The position numbers were made by a program, and so were the translations under genes. A model generated the notes under the pieces. It was not told where the DNA came from. It searched no databases and worked only from the letters and a program-made list of their open reading frames with translations. Positions 41,845-54,802 of a DNA stretch of 64,000 nt are shown one piece after another (position 1 is the stretch's first letter; every line of letters begins with the position of its first letter). Origin of the DNA: Bacteroidales bacterium (GTDB lineage Bacteria > Bacteroidota > Bacteroidia > Bacteroidales > UBA10428); assembly GCA_035299085.1 (NCBI GenBank), contig DATGXG010000026.1:74568-138567 (forward strand), written 5' to 3'.

Positions 41845-42159
41845 TTATGCCTGCGCCGAAGGTCCGCCAAAGTGCATCGGAATATTACCCTGGCCTTCGC
41901 CCTGTTTGATGGGGCCATGGATCGATTCGAATTTCGAGATGTTATCCTTCAACGCCTGCAGCAGCCTTTTGGCATGTTCCGGTGTGAGAATAATCCTCGA
42001 TTTTACTTCAGCCTTAGGAATACCAGGCATAACCCTGATAAAATCAACAATGAATTCCGAAGGTGAATGGGTTATAATGGCCAGGTTTGAATATATGCCC
42101 TGGGCGATATCCTCTTTCAGTTCGATGCTGATCTGCTGCTGATTCTTTTTATCTTCCAT
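41845..42159 (-). CDS. DUF3467 domain protein
   Basis: A 104-aa cytosolic protein of the DUF3467 family, which is common in Bacteroidota and unstudied. Visible features: QISIELKEDIAQGIYSNLAI, HSPSEFIVDFIRVMPGIPKA, then VKSRIILTPEHAKRLLQALK, with a low-complexity Gly-rich tail. It begins 3 nt after the rpoC stop and is very likely the last gene of the rpoBC transcript; this position is often seen in the phylum. A role linked to transcription is only suggested by context. Confidence 0.88.
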   Translation of the reverse strand: MEDKKNQQQISIELKEDIAQGIYSNLAIITHSPSEFIVDFIRVMPGIPKAEVKSRIILTPEHAKRLLQALKDNISKFESIHGPIKQGEGQGNIPMHFGGPSAQA

Positions 42160-42162
42160 GAA

Positions 42163-45100
42163 TTAGCGTTCTTCTTTTACCGTTTCGTGATACTTCCGTT
42201 CTTCGGTAAGTTTTTCATAATCCTCTTTAGAACCGACGATGAGGTTGGAGAACCTGCGATTACCGGTACCGGCAGGAATCAGGTGCCCAACAATTACGTT
42301 TTCTTTCAGTCCTTCGAGGTAATCAACCTTACCAAATACAGCGGCCTCATTCAGAACCTTCGTGGTTTCCTGGAAGGAAGCGGCTGACATGAAGCTCTGT
42401 GTTTGAAGAGCGGCCCTTGTAATACCCTGCAGGATCTGCTGCGAAGTAGCCGGAACAGCATCCCTGGCTTTAATAGGCTTCTGATCCTTACGTTTCAGCA
42501 TGGAGTTTTCATCTCTGAGTTTACGTGCGGTTACTATCTGGCCGGCTTTCAAAGTAGCGGAATCTCCGCCGTCTTCAATCACCTTCTTGCCATAGATCCA
42601 ATCGTTTTCTTCAAAGAATTCCCATTTGTCAACAAGTTGTTTTTCAAGGAATTTTGTGTCACCCGGATCGATGATTTCGACCTTGCGCATCATCTGGCGG
42701 ACGATTACTTCAAAGTGCTTATCATTGATCTTCACACCCTGGAGACGATAAACTTCCTGAACTTCATTTACAATATATTCCTGAACCTTTGTGGGTCCCT
42801 TAATTGCAAGAATGTCCGAAGGAGTTGTGGCTCCGTCTGAGAGCGGAATACCGGCTTTCACATAGTCATTCTCCTGTACGAGGATCTGCTTTGAAAGCGG
42901 TACCAGGTACTTTTTCTGTTGTCCGGCCCTTGTTGTGATCGTTATTTCACGGTTACCACGTTTTACCTTACCGAATGACACTTCACCGTCGATTTCAGAA
43001 ACAACAGCAGGATTCGAAGGATTACGTGCTTCAAACAATTCGGTTACGCGGGGCAGACCACCTGTGATGTCACCCGACTTACCAATGGCTCTCGGGATTT
43101 TCACCAGGATTTCGCCTGCTTTAACTGTCGCACCTTCTTCAATGCTAAGGTGTGATCCGACAGGCAGGTTATAGGTCTTCAGCATCTTGTCGTTCTTATC
43201 CCTGATTTCGATACCGGGGTTCTTGGTACGGTCCCTGGTTTCAGTGATAACCTTTTCACGGTATCCGGTTACTTCGTCGGATTCTTCCTTATAGGTAATC
43301 CCTTCGATTACGCTTTCGAAAGCTACAACACCGGGTACTTCAGAGATAATTACTGCATTATAGGGGTCCCATTCGCAAAGGAGATCGCCCTTATTTACCT
43401 CGGCACCTGCTTTTACAAACAGTTTGGCACCGTAAGGAATATTATTTGTCGTCAGCGCTATGCCGGTTTTCTTATCCACAATGCGGATTTCAGCCAGACG
43501 GCCGATTACGATATCCGATTTGCTTCCGTCAGCTTCAGTGCGCTCAACAATCCTGAGTTCGTCAATTTCTACAAGTCCGTTATACCTTGCCACAATCCTT
43601 GATTCGGTTGCTATACTCATAGCGGTACCTCCAACGTGGAATGTACGCAGCGTAAGCTGTGTACCCGGCTCACCGATTGACTGTGCTGCAATTACGCCCA
43701 CTGCCTCACCGTTCTGAACCATACGGCTTGTAGCGAGGTTACGGCCATAACATTTTGCACAAACCCCTTTGCGTGATTCGCAGGTAAGCACTGACCTGAT
43801 TTCCATCTGTTCGATGGGAGAATCATCAATAGTGCGGGCAATTTCTTCATTGATTTCATCACCTGAAGAAACGATGAGTTCTCCTGTAAGAGGATGATAT
43901 ACATCGTGAACCGCAGTACGTCCAAGTATTCTTTCATACAGTGATTCAACAACTTCTTCGTTATTCTTGATTGCTGTAGCAACCAGTCCGCGCAGTGTTC
44001 CGCAATCCTCTTCGCTGATGATCACGTCCTGTGAAACGTCAACAAGGCGTCGGGTCAGATAACCGGCGTCAGCTGTCTTAAGAGCCGTATCGGCCAAACC
44101 CTTACGGGCACCGTGGGTGGATATGAAGTATTCAAGAACCGAAAGGCCTTCTTTAAAGTTGGCAAGAATCGGGTTTTCGATAATTTCTGATCCGGTTGAA
44201 CCTGATTTCTGTGGTTTAGCCATAAGACCCCTCATACCTGAAAGCTGGCGGATCTGCTCTTTAGATCCACGGGCGCCTGAGTCAAGCATCATGTAAACCG
44301 GGTTGAATCCCTGCTTGTCAGTCGACAGACGTTTCATCAAAGTCTGTGTAAGCTTGGCATTGGTATGTGTCCAAATGTCGATGATCTGGTTGTAGCGTTC
44401 GTTGTTTGTGATGAATCCCATGTTATAGTTATTCAGCACTTCATCAACCTGCTCATAACCTTCGTTCATGAGTTCTTCCTTTTCCTGCGGAACAATCACG
44501 TCGTCGAGGTTGAATGAAAGACCACCGCGGAATGCCATCTGGAAGCCCAGTTCCTTGATAGAATCGAGGAAGTGTGCTGTCTGTGCAGTTCCGGTTTTCT
44601 TCAGCACATTGCTGATGATGTCGCGCAATGATTTCTTGGTAAGAATTTCATTGATATAACCTACTTCTTTGGGAACCACTTCATTGAAAAGTACGCGTCC
44701 AACAGTGGTTTCTATGATCTTCTTTTCGGGAATACCATTGGAATGATCCATGATCCTGACCTTAATGTTGGCATGAAGGTCAACACGTTTTTCATTATAA
44801 GCAATGATCACCTCTTCGGGTGAGTAAAACGCACTTCCTTCGCCGCGAACCTTCTCGTCAGCCGTGCTCTTTCTTGATTTGGTCATATAATACAAACCAA
44901 GAACCATGTCCTGCGAAGGAACATTGATAGGCGCACCGTTAGCGGGGTTCAGAATATTGTGTGATGCAAGCATCAGGATCTGAGCTTCAAGCACTGCAGC
45001 ATTACCCAGGGGAAGGTGAACAGCCATCTGGTCACCGTCGAAGTCGGCGTTGAAAGCCGTACATACAAGCGGGTGGAGCTGAATAGCTTTACCTTCGATA

Positions 45101-46458
45101 AGTTTAGGCTGGAAAGCCTGGATACCGAGCCTGTGCAGCGTAGGAGCACGATTCAGCAGAACCGGGTGGCCCTTCAGCACGTTTTCAAGGATATCCCATA
45201 CAACGGGATCCTTGCGATCCACTATTTTCTTTGCTGATTTTACAGTCTTAACAATACCTCTTTCGATCAGTTTGCGGATGATGAACGGCTTGTATAATTC
45301 AGCCGCCATTTCCTTGGGCAGACCGGTTTCATGAAGCTGCAGTTCGGGACCAACAACGATAACCGAACGGGCAGAATAGTCAACACGTTTACCGAGCAGG
45401 TTCTGACGGAAACGACCCTGTTTACCTTTTAAGCTGTCGCTCAAAGATTTCAGCGGACGGTTTGCATCAGTCTTTACCGCATTGGATTTCCTTGAATTAT
45501 CAAAGAGTGAATCCACTGCTTCCTGGAGCATACGCTTTTCATTGCGAAGAATGACTTCAGGAGCCTTGATTTCGATAAGCCTTTTCAGACGGTTATTGCG
45601 GATGATCACCCTCCTGTAAAGGTCATTCAGGTCGGAGGTAGCAAAACGGCCGCCATCCAGGGGAACAAGAGGCCTTAATTCAGGCGGTATAACCGGAATA
45701 ACTTTCAGGATCATCCACTCGGGGTGATTGATTCCTTTTGATGCGCGGAACGCTTCAACAACCTGGAGTCTCTTCAGCGCTTCGTTCTTACGCTGTTGTG
45801 ACGTTTCGGTGTTGGCTTTATGGCGCAGGTCATAGGAAAGAGTGTCAAGATCGAGACGCTGAAGCAGAGCATACAGCGCGTCGGCACCCATATTGGCAAT
45901 GAATTTATCCGGATGTCCGTCATCGAGCAACTGATTTTCCTTAGGAAGAGACTCCATTATATCAAGGTATTCCTCTTCAGTAAGGAAATCGAGATACTGA
46001 ACGCCGTCATTGGCTTTAATACCCGGGTTAATCACCACGTAACGCTCGTAATAAATGATGCTGTCGAGTTTCTTCGACGGCAGTCCGAGCAGGTATCCTA
46101 TCTTATTGGGCAGAGTGCGGAAATACCAGATATGAGCCACGGGAACAACAAGTGAGATATGGCCCATTCTTTCGCGGCGCACCTTCTTTTCAGTAACCTC
46201 AACACCGCAACGGTCGCATACGATACCCTTATAACGTATTCTCTTATATTTTCCACAGTGACATTCATAATCCTTAACAGGGCCGAATATTCGTTCACAG
46301 AACAAACCGTCACGCTCGGGCTTGTAAGTCCTGTAGTTGATTGTTTCGGGTTTCAGTACCTCACCGCTTGAACGCTCAAGGATTTCCTCGGGGGAAGCAA
46401 GACTGATGGATATTTTGGAGAAACTCGATTTTACTTTTGTGTCCCTTCTGAATGACAT
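42163..46458 (-). CDS. rpoC: DNA-directed RNA polymerase subunit beta'
   Basis: Largest RNA polymerase subunit, 1431 aa, the normal length in Bacteroidota. The N-terminal zinc ribbon shows [20 protein letters not shown], the catalytic Mg2+ loop [12 protein letters not shown], the bridge-helix/trigger-loop region [20 protein letters not shown] and RTFHVGGTA, and the second zinc site [11 protein letters not shown]. It is 54 nt downstream of rpoB in the same operon. Confidence 0.99.
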   Translation of the reverse strand: MSFRRDTKVKSSFSKISISLASPEEILERSSGEVLKPETINYRTYKPERDGLFCERIFGPVKDYECHCGKYKRIRYKGIVCDRCGVEVTEKKVRRERMGHISLVVPVAHIWYFRTLPNKIGYLLGLPSKKLDSIIYYERYVVINPGIKANDGVQYLDFLTEEEYLDIMESLPKENQLLDDGHPDKFIANMGADALYALLQRLDLDTLSYDLRHKANTETSQQRKNEALKRLQVVEAFRASKGINHPEWMILKVIPVIPPELRPLVPLDGGRFATSDLNDLYRRVIIRNNRLKRLIEIKAPEVILRNEKRMLQEAVDSLFDNSRKSNAVKTDANRPLKSLSDSLKGKQGRFRQNLLGKRVDYSARSVIVVGPELQLHETGLPKEMAAELYKPFIIRKLIERGIVKTVKSAKKIVDRKDPVVWDILENVLKGHPVLLNRAPTLHRLGIQAFQPKLIEGKAIQLHPLVCTAFNADFDGDQMAVHLPLGNAAVLEAQILMLASHNILNPANGAPINVPSQDMVLGLYYMTKSRKSTADEKVRGEGSAFYSPEEVIIAYNEKRVDLHANIKVRIMDHSNGIPEKKIIETTVGRVLFNEVVPKEVGYINEILTKKSLRDIISNVLKKTGTAQTAHFLDSIKELGFQMAFRGGLSFNLDDVIVPQEKEELMNEGYEQVDEVLNNYNMGFITNNERYNQIIDIWTHTNAKLTQTLMKRLSTDKQGFNPVYMMLDSGARGSKEQIRQLSGMRGLMAKPQKSGSTGSEIIENPILANFKEGLSVLEYFISTHGARKGLADTALKTADAGYLTRRLVDVSQDVIISEEDCGTLRGLVATAIKNNEEVVESLYERILGRTAVHDVYHPLTGELIVSSGDEINEEIARTIDDSPIEQMEIRSVLTCESRKGVCAKCYGRNLATSRMVQNGEAVGVIAAQSIGEPGTQLTLRTFHVGGTAMSIATESRIVARYNGLVEIDELRIVERTEADGSKSDIVIGRLAEIRIVDKKTGIALTTNNIPYGAKLFVKAGAEVNKGDLLCEWDPYNAVIISEVPGVVAFESVIEGITYKEESDEVTGYREKVITETRDRTKNPGIEIRDKNDKMLKTYNLPVGSHLSIEEGATVKAGEILVKIPRAIGKSGDITGGLPRVTELFEARNPSNPAVVSEIDGEVSFGKVKRGNREITITTRAGQQKKYLVPLSKQILVQENDYVKAGIPLSDGATTPSDILAIKGPTKVQEYIVNEVQEVYRLQGVKINDKHFEVIVRQMMRKVEIIDPGDTKFLEKQLVDKWEFFEENDWIYGKKVIEDGGDSATLKAGQIVTARKLRDENSMLKRKDQKPIKARDAVPATSQQILQGITRAALQTQSFMSAASFQETTKVLNEAAVFGKVDYLEGLKENVIVGHLIPAGTGNRRFSNLIVGSKEDYEKLTEERKYHETVKEER

Positions 46459-46512
46459 ATATAATTTCCTTATTTACAGTTAAAAACAATCTGAAAAACT
46501 TCAAAGCTTTAT

Positions 46513-49500
46513 TTAAACAAGGTTTATGCTTAAACCAAGTCCTCTGAGCTCGTGAAGCAGAACGTTCAGTGATTCTGGAATACCCGGTACAGGCAGAGGT
46601 TCGCCCTTTACAAGCGATTCATAAGCCTTGGCTCTTCCTACCACATCATCCGATTTGATGGTCAGGATTTCCTGGAGGATATTGGCTGCACCGAATGCCT
46701 CGAGTGCCCAAACTTCCATTTCTCCGAAACGCTGACCTCCGAACTGAGCCTTACCGCCTAACGGCTGCTGAGTGATCAGCGAGTAAGGTCCTATTGAACG
46801 GGCGTGCATCTTGTCGTCAACCATATGTCCCAGTTTGATCATATAAATGATACCCACTGTGGCAGGCTGGTCAAAACGGTCACCTGTGCCGCCGTCAAAG
46901 AGGTAGGTTTTACCGAAACGCGGGATTCCGGCTTTTTCAGTATACTGTGCAATCTGTTCTATCGAAGCACCGTCGAAGATAGGGGAAGCAAACTTCACAC
47001 CCATTCTCTTACCGGCCCATCCCAGAACAGTTTCGTAAATCTGGCCCAGGTTCATACGTGAAGGCACACCAAGCGGGTTCAACACGATGTCAACCGGGGT
47101 TCCGTCTTCAAGGAACGGCATGTCTTCAGCACGTACAATACGGGAGATGATACCCTTATTTCCGTGGCGACCTGCCATTTTATCACCCACCTTTACCTTA
47201 CGTTTCTGTGCAACGTAAACTTTGGCAAGCTGAACAATACCTGCAGGAAGCTCATCACCGATTGTGATGCTGTACTTCTTGCGCTTGTAAATGGCATCTA
47301 CTTCCTTGAATTTGATAATATAGTTATGGATGAGGGTCTTGATAATTTCATTCTTATCTTTATCCGTTGTCCATTTATTCGGATTGATGTTCTGGAAATC
47401 GATATCCTGAAGCACTTTCAGGGTAAACTTGGCACCGCGGGGGATCACATCTACATTATAGTAGTCTTTAACACCCTGCGATGTCTTTCCGTTCACAACA
47501 ATAAAGAGCTTATCGATCAGCTTGGCCTTCAGCTCGTTCGAATTCCTTTCGAATTCTTCTTCGATCTTGTCGAGGATCGGCTTTGTAGAAGTCTTCAGCT
47601 TCTTGTCCTTCACTGAACGTGAGAACAATTTCTTATCAATAACAACACCCTGTAATGAAGGGGGTGCCTTAAGCGAAGCGTCCTTCACATCGCCGGCCTT
47701 ATCGCCGAAGATGGCCCTGAGGAGTTTTTCTTCAGGTGAAGGATCGGATTCACCCTTAGGTGTAATCTTGCCAATCAGGATATCGCCCGGGTTAACTTCA
47801 GCACCGATGCGGATCAGACCGTTTTCATCGAGGTTCTTTGTAGCCTCTTCGCTCACATTGGGAATATCAGCTGTAAGTTCTTCAAGACCGCGTTTGGTGT
47901 CGCGAACTTCGAGCATGTATTCATCGATATGGATGGATGTGAAAAGGTCTTCGCGAACCACTCTTTCGGAGATCACGATAGCATCCTCAAAGTTGTATCC
48001 TTTCCAGGGCATGAAGGCAACCATCAGGTTTCTTCCGAGAGCAAGCTCGCCCTGGCTGGTTGAATATCCTTCGGTAAGGATCTGGCCTTTTGTAATCTTA
48101 TCACCTTTCTGAACGATCGGTTTAAGATTTATACAGGTATTCTGATTGGTTTTCCTGTATTTCAACAGTTTATATCTGCGGGTGTCCCCGTCGAAATTCA
48201 CAAATTTCTCATCTTCGGTCATTACGTAGCGGATCACCACTTCGTTTGAATCAACATATTCCACCACGCCGTCAGCTTCGGCAACGAGGAGGAAACGTGA
48301 ATCGCGGACCACTCCGTGCTCAATTCCGGTTCCTACAACAGGAGCTTCGGGATTGATAAGCGGAACAGCCTGGCGCATCATGTTTGATCCCATCAGTGCA
48401 CGGTTGGCATCATCATGTTCGAGGAACGGGATTAATGAAGCCGCAATTGATGCAATCTGGTTGGGAGCTACGTCCATCAGGTTGATTTCATGAGCGTCTG
48501 AAAGCGGATAGTCGGCATTGTAGCGAGCTTTCACCTTCGGATTTTCGAATTCACCTGAAGTCTTGATTGGCGCATTGGCCTGAGCGATAACCTTGGCTTC
48601 CTCTTCTTCCGCGCTAAGCCAGATAATGCCTTCGTCACTCAGATCCACTGTACCCTCATTAACCTTGCGGTAAGGGGTTTCGATGAAACCGAGCGAGTTA
48701 ATCTTGGCATATACGCAGAGGGATGATATAAGACCGATATTCGGACCTTCGGGTGTTTCAATAGGGCAGAGGCGGCCGTAATGCGTGTAATGAACGTCAC
48801 GGACTTCGAATCCGGCGCGTTCTCTTGAGAGACCACCGGGTCCGAGTGCTGAAAGCCTGCGTTTGTGGGTAATTTCAGCAAGCGGGTTCGTCTGGTCCAT
48901 GAACTGCGAAAGCTGGTTGGTACCGAAGAACGAGTTAATCACCGACGACAGCGTCTTGGAATTGATCAGGTCGATTGGTGTGAATACTTCGTTATCGCGT
49001 ACATTCATTCTTTCACGGATGGTTCGTGCCATACGGGCAAGACCTACACCAAACTGTGATGCAAGTTGTTCGCCAACAGTGCGTACTCTACGGTTGCTTA
49101 AATGGTCGATATCGTCCACATCAGCCTTTGAGTTAATCAGCTCAATAAGATATTTGATAATGCGAATAATGTCTTCCTTGGTAAGCACCTTGGTATCCAT
49201 GGCAGTTTCCAGGTTAAGCTTTTTGTTAATCCTGTAGCGGCCAACTTCACCAAGATCATATCTCTTATCGGAGAAGAAAAGCTTATCGATCACGTCGCGG
49301 GCAGTGGCTTCGTCGGGCGGCTCACTGTTACGCAACTGGCGATAAATATGGAGAACAGCTTCTTTTTCCGAGTTACAAGGGTCTTTTTGTAATGTGTTGT
49401 AAATTATCTCGAAGTCGGTAAGGTTCTGTCCTTCTTTATGCAGCAGGATGGCCTTTGTGCCTGAATCAATAATGGCATCAATATGCTCATCGAGCAGCAC

Positions 49501-50322
49501 GGTTTCACGATCGATAATGATTTCATTACGTTCGATTGAAACCACTTCACCGGTATCCTCATCCACGAAGTCTTCAACCCAGGATTTAAGAACACGGGCG
49601 GCCAGTTTTCTTCCGACCAGTTTTTTCAAAGCAGTTTTAGAAACCTTAATCTCATCAGCGAGATCGAAGATTTCAAGGATATCTTTATCACTTTCGAATC
49701 CAATGGCTCTAAGCAGAGTGGTAACGGGAAGCTTTTTCTTACGGTCGATATAAGCATACATTACGTTGTTTATATCGGTTGCAAACTCAATCCATGATCC
49801 TTTAAAAGGAATGATCCTGGCTGAATAAAGCTTTGTTCCGTTAGCATGGATGCTCTGTCCGAAGAACACACCGGGGGAACGGTGCAGCTGTGAAACAACA
49901 ACACGTTCGGCACCGTTGATAACGAATAACCCGCGCTCGGTCATATACGGAATGGTACCCAGGTAAACGTCCTGGATCACCGTATCAAAGTCCTCGTGCT
50001 CCGGATCGGTGCAGTATAACTTGAGTTTTGCCTTCAGCGGTACGCTGTAGGTCAAACCTCGTTCAATACATTCTTCTATCGAATAACGTGGCGGATCAAC
50101 AAAGTAATCCATAAACTCCAGGACAAAGTTGTTCCTGGTATCAGTTATCGGGAAGTTTTCCTGGAAAACCTTAAAGAGCCCTTCATTTTTCCTGTTTTCA
50201 GGAGTGGTCTCAAGCTGGAAGAAGTCACGGAAGGACTTCAACTGGATCTCGAGAAAATCAGGATAGGACAGTTGGTTTTTGGTCCTGGCAAAACTGATTC
50301 TTTCTGTATTTAATTTGGTCAT
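46513..50322 (-). CDS. rpoB: DNA-directed RNA polymerase subunit beta
   Basis: RNA polymerase beta, 1269 aa. The rifampicin-pocket region reads [41 protein letters not shown], with sensitive-type residues at the usual Ser, Asp, His and Arg positions as far as can be judged. The GRHGNKG active-site motif and the C-terminal [20 protein letters not shown] clamp region are present. It lies downstream of rplL across a 106-nt gap that holds an attenuator-like hairpin. Confidence 0.99.
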   Translation of the reverse strand: MTKLNTERISFARTKNQLSYPDFLEIQLKSFRDFFQLETTPENRKNEGLFKVFQENFPITDTRNNFVLEFMDYFVDPPRYSIEECIERGLTYSVPLKAKLKLYCTDPEHEDFDTVIQDVYLGTIPYMTERGLFVINGAERVVVSQLHRSPGVFFGQSIHANGTKLYSARIIPFKGSWIEFATDINNVMYAYIDRKKKLPVTTLLRAIGFESDKDILEIFDLADEIKVSKTALKKLVGRKLAARVLKSWVEDFVDEDTGEVVSIERNEIIIDRETVLLDEHIDAIIDSGTKAILLHKEGQNLTDFEIIYNTLQKDPCNSEKEAVLHIYRQLRNSEPPDEATARDVIDKLFFSDKRYDLGEVGRYRINKKLNLETAMDTKVLTKEDIIRIIKYLIELINSKADVDDIDHLSNRRVRTVGEQLASQFGVGLARMARTIRERMNVRDNEVFTPIDLINSKTLSSVINSFFGTNQLSQFMDQTNPLAEITHKRRLSALGPGGLSRERAGFEVRDVHYTHYGRLCPIETPEGPNIGLISSLCVYAKINSLGFIETPYRKVNEGTVDLSDEGIIWLSAEEEEAKVIAQANAPIKTSGEFENPKVKARYNADYPLSDAHEINLMDVAPNQIASIAASLIPFLEHDDANRALMGSNMMRQAVPLINPEAPVVGTGIEHGVVRDSRFLLVAEADGVVEYVDSNEVVIRYVMTEDEKFVNFDGDTRRYKLLKYRKTNQNTCINLKPIVQKGDKITKGQILTEGYSTSQGELALGRNLMVAFMPWKGYNFEDAIVISERVVREDLFTSIHIDEYMLEVRDTKRGLEELTADIPNVSEEATKNLDENGLIRIGAEVNPGDILIGKITPKGESDPSPEEKLLRAIFGDKAGDVKDASLKAPPSLQGVVIDKKLFSRSVKDKKLKTSTKPILDKIEEEFERNSNELKAKLIDKLFIVVNGKTSQGVKDYYNVDVIPRGAKFTLKVLQDIDFQNINPNKWTTDKDKNEIIKTLIHNYIIKFKEVDAIYKRKKYSITIGDELPAGIVQLAKVYVAQKRKVKVGDKMAGRHGNKGIISRIVRAEDMPFLEDGTPVDIVLNPLGVPSRMNLGQIYETVLGWAGKRMGVKFASPIFDGASIEQIAQYTEKAGIPRFGKTYLFDGGTGDRFDQPATVGIIYMIKLGHMVDDKMHARSIGPYSLITQQPLGGKAQFGGQRFGEMEVWALEAFGAANILQEILTIKSDDVVGRAKAYESLVKGEPLPVPGIPESLNVLLHELRGLGLSINLV

Positions 50323-50366
50323 TATGTTGTAGATAAAAAATGTTGAACTAAAGTTGTGAGAATGAC

Positions 50367-50397
50367 AAAAAGGTCTAATCCCGACGTATCGGGATTA
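50367..50397 (-). terminator. rplL-rpoB attenuator-like hairpin
   Basis: TAATCCCGA (50376-50384) pairs with TCGGGATTA (50389-50397) around a 4-nt loop. On the minus strand it is followed by a short U run (plus 50367-50371). It lies between rplL and rpoB, where partial termination sets the ribosomal protein to polymerase ratio in other bacteria. Confidence 0.65.
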
Positions 50398-50428
50398 AAC
50401 CTAAATGATATCATTACGTGTGTTAACT

Positions 50429-50809
50429 TTATTTAAGTTCAACGTCGGCTCCGGCTTCTACTAATTGAGCTTTTATCGATTCAGCTTCTTCTTTCGAAAC
50501 ATTTTCCTTTATTGCAACCGGGGCTTTGTCAACAAGTTCTTTTGCTTCCTTAAGTCCCAGGTTGGTAATGTCCTTAACCAATTTTACAATCTGAAGTTTG
50601 GCTCCACCCGGATGGTTCATGAAAACGTTATAGGTTGATTTCTCTTCAGCCTTAGCGCCTTCAGCACTGCCGGCGGCAGGACCTGCAACTGCAACTGCTG
50701 TAGCTGCGGGTTCAATACCATACTCATCTTTTAATATCTTGGCTAATTCGTTAACCTCTTTAACAGTCAAGTTAACCAATTGTTCTGCGAAAGCTTTCAA
50801 ATCTGCCAT
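50429..50809 (-). CDS. rplL: 50S ribosomal protein L7/L12 (bL12)
   Basis: Ribosomal stalk protein, 126 aa. The N-terminal dimerisation helices ([21 protein letters not shown]), an Ala-rich hinge (about 35-55) and the C-terminal globular domain with [20 protein letters not shown] and [13 protein letters not shown] are all typical. It lies 26 nt downstream of rplJ. Confidence 0.98.
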   Translation of the reverse strand: MADLKAFAEQLVNLTVKEVNELAKILKDEYGIEPAATAVAVAGPAAGSAEGAKAEEKSTYNVFMNHPGGAKLQIVKLVKDITNLGLKEAKELVDKAPVAIKENVSKEEAESIKAQLVEAGADVELK

Positions 50810-50835
50810 TTTAATTTGTTGTTTATTTGTTATAA

Positions 50836-51354
50836 TTATTCTTTTTCACTAAGTGTTTTTACTATTCCAGCCAGTTTATTTCCGCCTGACTGTAAACCGG
50901 AGATGACGTTGCGTGCGGGCGACTGCAGAAGCAGTATGATATCGCCAACAAGTTCCTCCTTAGACTTAATACTTGACAATGCATCGAGCTGATCATCGCC
51001 AACGTAAATGGATTCCTCTACATAAGCAGCTTTGAGAACGGGTTTCTTGTTTGTTTTACGAAACTCCTTAATCAGTTTTGCCGGGCCGTTATTCTTGTCT
51101 GTTATCATGATGGAGCTTGAATTCTCCAGTGAAGAGTACAGACCTTCATATTTGCCGTCAAATTTCTCCAAAGCTTTTTTAAGCAGGGTATTTTTAACCA
51201 CAACCAGTTTGATATCCCTTTCGAAGCAGGCTCTTCTCAGTTTGCTTGTGGTTTCGGCATTCAGATCCGAAATGTCAGCAACATAGAAATGCTTTGCATT
51301 ACTGATGGAATCAGTCAGGTCGTTGATTATCCTGTTTTTTTCGTCCCTATTCAT
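50836..51354 (-). CDS. rplJ: 50S ribosomal protein L10 (uL10)
   Basis: Stalk base protein, 172 aa, that anchors L7/L12 dimers on 23S rRNA. Recognised by [34 protein letters not shown] and the C-terminal helix [20 protein letters not shown]. It lies 18 nt after rplA. Confidence 0.97.
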   Translation of the reverse strand: MNRDEKNRIINDLTDSISNAKHFYVADISDLNAETTSKLRRACFERDIKLVVVKNTLLKKALEKFDGKYEGLYSSLENSSSIMITDKNNGPAKLIKEFRKTNKKPVLKAAYVEESIYVGDDQLDALSSIKSKEELVGDIILLLQSPARNVISGLQSGGNKLAGIVKTLSEKE

Positions 51355-51372
51355 CGAATTTTGGTCTTTAAA

Positions 51373-52068
51373 TTATTCGTCGAATGCTTTGGCATCGACT
51401 TTAATTCCGGGGCTCATCGTAGTGGAAAGATAAATGCTGCGGATATAAGAACCCTTTGCAGCAGCCGGTTTCAGTTTAACGAGAGTGTGTAAAAACTCCC
51501 TTGCATTTTCAGCAATCTGATCGGCCGAGAAAGAGGCTTTTCCGATGGATGTATGAACGATTCCGGCTTTGTCAACCTTGAAATCGATTTTACCCATCTT
51601 TACTTCCTTAACAGCTTTACCAACTTCCATAGTTACAGTACCGCTCTTGGGGTTCGGCATAAGTCCGCGGGGTCCGAGGATCTTACCTAATTTACCGATT
51701 TTTCCCATTACAGCAGGCATGGTGATAATGACGTCAACGTCTGTCCAGCCACCCTGGATCTTTTCGACATAATTATCAAGGCCAATGAAATCAGCACCTG
51801 CTGCCTTTGCTTCTTCTTCCTTATCAGGAGTGCAAAGCACAAGTACCCTGATTTGCTTACCGGTTCCATGGGGTAGCGTAACCACGCCCCTAACCATCTG
51901 ATTGGCTTTTTTAGGATCGATACCCAGCCGAACGTCTATATCCACCGAAGCATCGAATTTCACAGTAGTGACTTCTTTCACCAGTGATGTTGCTTCCGAC
52001 AGTTTATATTGTTTGGCAGGCTCAATTTTTGCTAAAGCCAGTTTTCTGTTCTTAGTTAAATTTGCCAT
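51373..52068 (-). CDS. rplA: 50S ribosomal protein L1 (uL1)
   Basis: Ribosomal protein L1, 231 aa, of the mobile L1 stalk and, in many bacteria, the translational repressor of its own operon. Motifs: [40 protein letters not shown] and [19 protein letters not shown]. It lies 18 nt after rplK. An L1-binding leader was not identified. Confidence 0.98.
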   Translation of the reverse strand: MANLTKNRKLALAKIEPAKQYKLSEATSLVKEVTTVKFDASVDIDVRLGIDPKKANQMVRGVVTLPHGTGKQIRVLVLCTPDKEEEAKAAGADFIGLDNYVEKIQGGWTDVDVIITMPAVMGKIGKLGKILGPRGLMPNPKSGTVTMEVGKAVKEVKMGKIDFKVDKAGIVHTSIGKASFSADQIAENAREFLHTLVKLKPAAAKGSYIRSIYLSTTMSPGIKVDAKAFDE

Positions 52069-52086
52069 GTTTATCCGGAAATAAAA

Positions 52087-52530
52087 TTACTTTTTAAATG
52101 GGGCATCGCCTTTTACTGTGATACCCATACTGCGGGCTGTACCGGCAACCATTGACATTGCTGAATCGACAGTGAAACAGTTAAGATCACTCATTTTGTC
52201 TTCAGCAATAGCTCTAACCTGTTCCCAGGTAACAGAAGCCACCTTATTGCGGTTAGGCTCAGCCGAACCACTTTTTGTTTTGGAGACTTCCAGGAGCTGT
52301 ACGGCCACCGGGGGAGTCTTAACGATAAATTCAAATGACTTATCGCTGTACACTGTAATCACAACCGGAAGCAGTTTTCCAGCTTTATCCTGGGTGCGGG
52401 CGTTGAACTGTTTACAGAATTCCATAATGTTCACACCTTTTGAACCCAGAGCCGGTCCTACTGGCGGTGATGGATTTGCAGCACCTCCCTTGATCTGCAG
52501 TTTAATTAATCCAGCAACCTCTTTTGCCAT
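52087..52530 (-). CDS. rplK: 50S ribosomal protein L11 (uL11)
   Basis: Ribosomal protein L11, 147 aa, of the GTPase-associated centre. Typical stretches: [40 protein letters not shown] and the C-terminal [15 protein letters not shown]. It lies 104 nt downstream of nusG; that gap has no gene. Confidence 0.98.
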   Translation of the reverse strand: MAKEVAGLIKLQIKGGAANPSPPVGPALGSKGVNIMEFCKQFNARTQDKAGKLLPVVITVYSDKSFEFIVKTPPVAVQLLEVSKTKSGSAEPNRNKVASVTWEQVRAIAEDKMSDLNCFTVDSAMSMVAGTARSMGITVKGDAPFKK

Positions 52531-52634
52531 AATTTACTTGTTTCTGATTAATATAGTTGAAATACACGCCGGGATGATTAATCAGGAAGCATTAAGAAAT
52601 TCATAATCATCCTCCACGTATTTTATAATTCCGT

Positions 52635-53183
52635 TTATTCTTTTTCTACCTGCATAAAACTCAATTCGAGCGGTGTTTTTCTTCCGAATATCTTCACCAT
52701 TACCTTGAGTTTCTTCTTTTCTTCATTAACTTCTTCAATAACACCGGTAAAGCTGTTAAAGGGTCCGTCAATTACCTTCACTGATTCGCCCACATAAAAG
52801 GGTACGTTCAGTTCTTCATCAGTTTCAGCCAGTTCATCCACTTTGCCTAGGATACGGTTCACCTCTGAAGTTCTGAGTGGAATCGGAAGCTCATCACCTT
52901 TTGACCCGAGGAAGCCGATCACGTGAGTAATATTTTTAAGGATATGAGGTATTTCACCGATAAGGGCGGCTTCAATGAGCACATACCCCGGGAAGTAACT
53001 TCTTTCCTTGCTGATTTTTTTACCGTTCCTGATCTGGTAAACCTTTTCCTGCGGGATTAACACCTGTGAAACAAATTCCTGCAGATTCAACCGGGTTATT
53101 TCACTTTCGATGTATTCCTTGACTTTCTTTTCCTTACCACCAATGGCACGGAGAACATACCATTTTTTATCGTGTTCTTCCAT
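52635..53183 (-). CDS. nusG: Transcription elongation/antitermination factor NusG
   Basis: NusG, 182 aa, with NGN domain ([33 protein letters not shown]) and C-terminal KOW domain ([20 protein letters not shown]). It couples RNA polymerase with ribosomes or Rho. Position between secE and rplK is the universal order. Confidence 0.98.
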   Translation of the reverse strand: MEEHDKKWYVLRAIGGKEKKVKEYIESEITRLNLQEFVSQVLIPQEKVYQIRNGKKISKERSYFPGYVLIEAALIGEIPHILKNITHVIGFLGSKGDELPIPLRTSEVNRILGKVDELAETDEELNVPFYVGESVKVIDGPFNSFTGVIEEVNEEKKKLKVMVKIFGRKTPLELSFMQVEKE

Positions 53184-53208
53184 ATCGCCGGCTTTCGTGT
53201 TTTAATTA

Positions 53209-53403
53209 TTAGGTGAAAAGATTATAAATAGCGCTCATCATGTTCTTAAAGATAAGATCCATAGAGGCTACAACCAGGGCGATAATTATCGATGATACCA
53301 TAACAAGAATCGCGCTACCCTGTAATTCCTTCCATGAAGGCCAGGTTACTTTGTGCATCAATTCGTTATAGCAATCCTGAATATAATTTGTTATACTTTT
53401 CAT
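53209..53403 (-). CDS. secE: Preprotein translocase subunit SecE
   Basis: Short single-span SecE, 64 aa, from the ATG at 53403; a longer frame from 53448 would overlap the tRNA-Trp gene. It has the amphipathic helix QDCYNELMHKVTWPSWKELQ and one membrane segment. It is a component of the SecYEG channel, and lies 25 nt before nusG. Confidence 0.96.
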   Translation of the reverse strand: MKSITNYIQDCYNELMHKVTWPSWKELQGSAILVMVSSIIIALVVASMDLIFKNMMSAIYNLFT

Positions 53404-53415
53404 AATCTTTTCATT

Positions 53416-53491
53416 TGGCACGGGAGGAGCGACTCGAACGCCCGACACCTGGTTTTGGAGACCAGTGCTCTACCAACTGAGCTACACCCGT
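53416..53491 (-). tRNA. trnW: tRNA-Trp (CCA)
   Basis: 76-nt cloverleaf with anticodon CCA in the loop CTCCAAA, D-arm GCTCAGTTGGTAGAGC and T-loop TTCGAGT. The 3' CCA is encoded. The acceptor stem ACGGGTG/CTCCCGT has a U-U mismatch at the sixth pair. It lies between tuf and secE. Confidence 0.97.
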
Positions 53492-53563
53492 AGGCCATAA
53501 ACAGATAAATCCGTCATCCTCTTCAGATGGCGAATTCATCCGTTCAGTTTGTTAATTATTTAA

Positions 53564-54751
53564 TTAAGAAATAATCTTTGTTACCTGACCGGCACCTACT
53601 GTACGGCCACCTTCGCGGATTGCAAACTGCAAACCTACGTTAAGAGCAACCGGGTAGATCAGATCTACAACAATGTGAACATTATCACCGGGCATGATCA
53701 TTTCAGTTCCTTCAGGAAGCGTAATTTCACCGGTAATATCCAGTGTGCGCAGATAGAACTGCGGCCTGTACTGATTATGGAACGGTGTATGACGGCCACC
53801 TTCTTCTTTCTTCAGGATATACACACTGGCTTCGAATTTAGTGTGCGGAGTGATGGAACCCGGTTTGGCAAGTACCATTCCCCTCTTGATTTCTTTCTTG
53901 TCAACACCACGCAGAAGAAGACCAACGTTATCACCGGCTTCACCGTCATCAAGAATCTTACGGAACATTTCAACTCCGGTAACAACTGATTTTCTCTTTT
54001 CAGCGCCGAGACCAACGAGTTCAACCTCATCATTGGTATGAACAACACCGGTTTCGATTCTTCCTGTTGCTACAGTACCACGACCTGTGATGGAAAATAC
54101 GTCTTCAACAGGCATCAGGAAAGGTTTATCTTTATCACGCGGAGGCAGAGGAATATACTCATCAACAGCTTTCATCAGCTCGGTAACTTTTTCTTCCCAC
54201 TTGGGTTCGCCATTCAATGCACCGAGGGCTGATCCGTGGATAATAGGAGCGTTGTCACCGTCGAATTTGTAGAAGGTAAGCAGGTCCCTGATTTCCATAT
54301 CAACCAGTTCGATGATCTCAGGATCTTCAACCATGTCAACCTTGTTGATGAAAACAACAATCTTAGGTACGTTTACCTGGCGGGCCAGCAGAACGTGCTC
54401 ACGTGTCTGAGGCATAGGACCGTCGGTCGCAGCCACAACAAGGATAGCACCGTCCATCTGGGCAGCACCGGTAACCATATTCTTAATATAGTCAGCGTGG
54501 CCGGGGCAGTCAACGTGTGCATAGTGCCGGTTTACTGTTTGATACTCGATGTGAGCCGTATTGATAGTAATACCCCTTTCTTTTTCTTCGGGAGCATTAT
54601 CAATCGAATCAAAGGAACGGAAACTAGCAAATCCTTGTTTTTCAAGAACTTTAGTGATTGCTGCAGTTAAAGTGGTTTTTCCATGGTCAACGTGACCAAT
54701 CGTTCCAATGTTAACGTGTGGTTTCGACCTTTCGAATTTTTCCTTAGCCAT
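53564..54751 (-). CDS. tuf: Elongation factor Tu
   Basis: GTPase of 395 aa that delivers aminoacyl-tRNA to the ribosome. G motifs: [30 protein letters not shown] and the SAL of GSALGALNG. Domains 2 and 3 are complete, ending [14 protein letters not shown]. It lies between tRNA-Thr and tRNA-Trp, the usual tRNA-tufB-like setting. Confidence 0.99.
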   Translation of the reverse strand: MAKEKFERSKPHVNIGTIGHVDHGKTTLTAAITKVLEKQGFASFRSFDSIDNAPEEKERGITINTAHIEYQTVNRHYAHVDCPGHADYIKNMVTGAAQMDGAILVVAATDGPMPQTREHVLLARQVNVPKIVVFINKVDMVEDPEIIELVDMEIRDLLTFYKFDGDNAPIIHGSALGALNGEPKWEEKVTELMKAVDEYIPLPPRDKDKPFLMPVEDVFSITGRGTVATGRIETGVVHTNDEVELVGLGAEKRKSVVTGVEMFRKILDDGEAGDNVGLLLRGVDKKEIKRGMVLAKPGSITPHTKFEASVYILKKEEGGRHTPFHNQYRPQFYLRTLDITGEITLPEGTEMIMPGDNVHIVVDLIYPVALNVGLQFAIREGGRTVGAGQVTKIIS

Positions 54752-54802
54752 GATTTGAATATTTGATAGTTATTGTTCGATATTAAAATTCATACACTTT
54801 TG

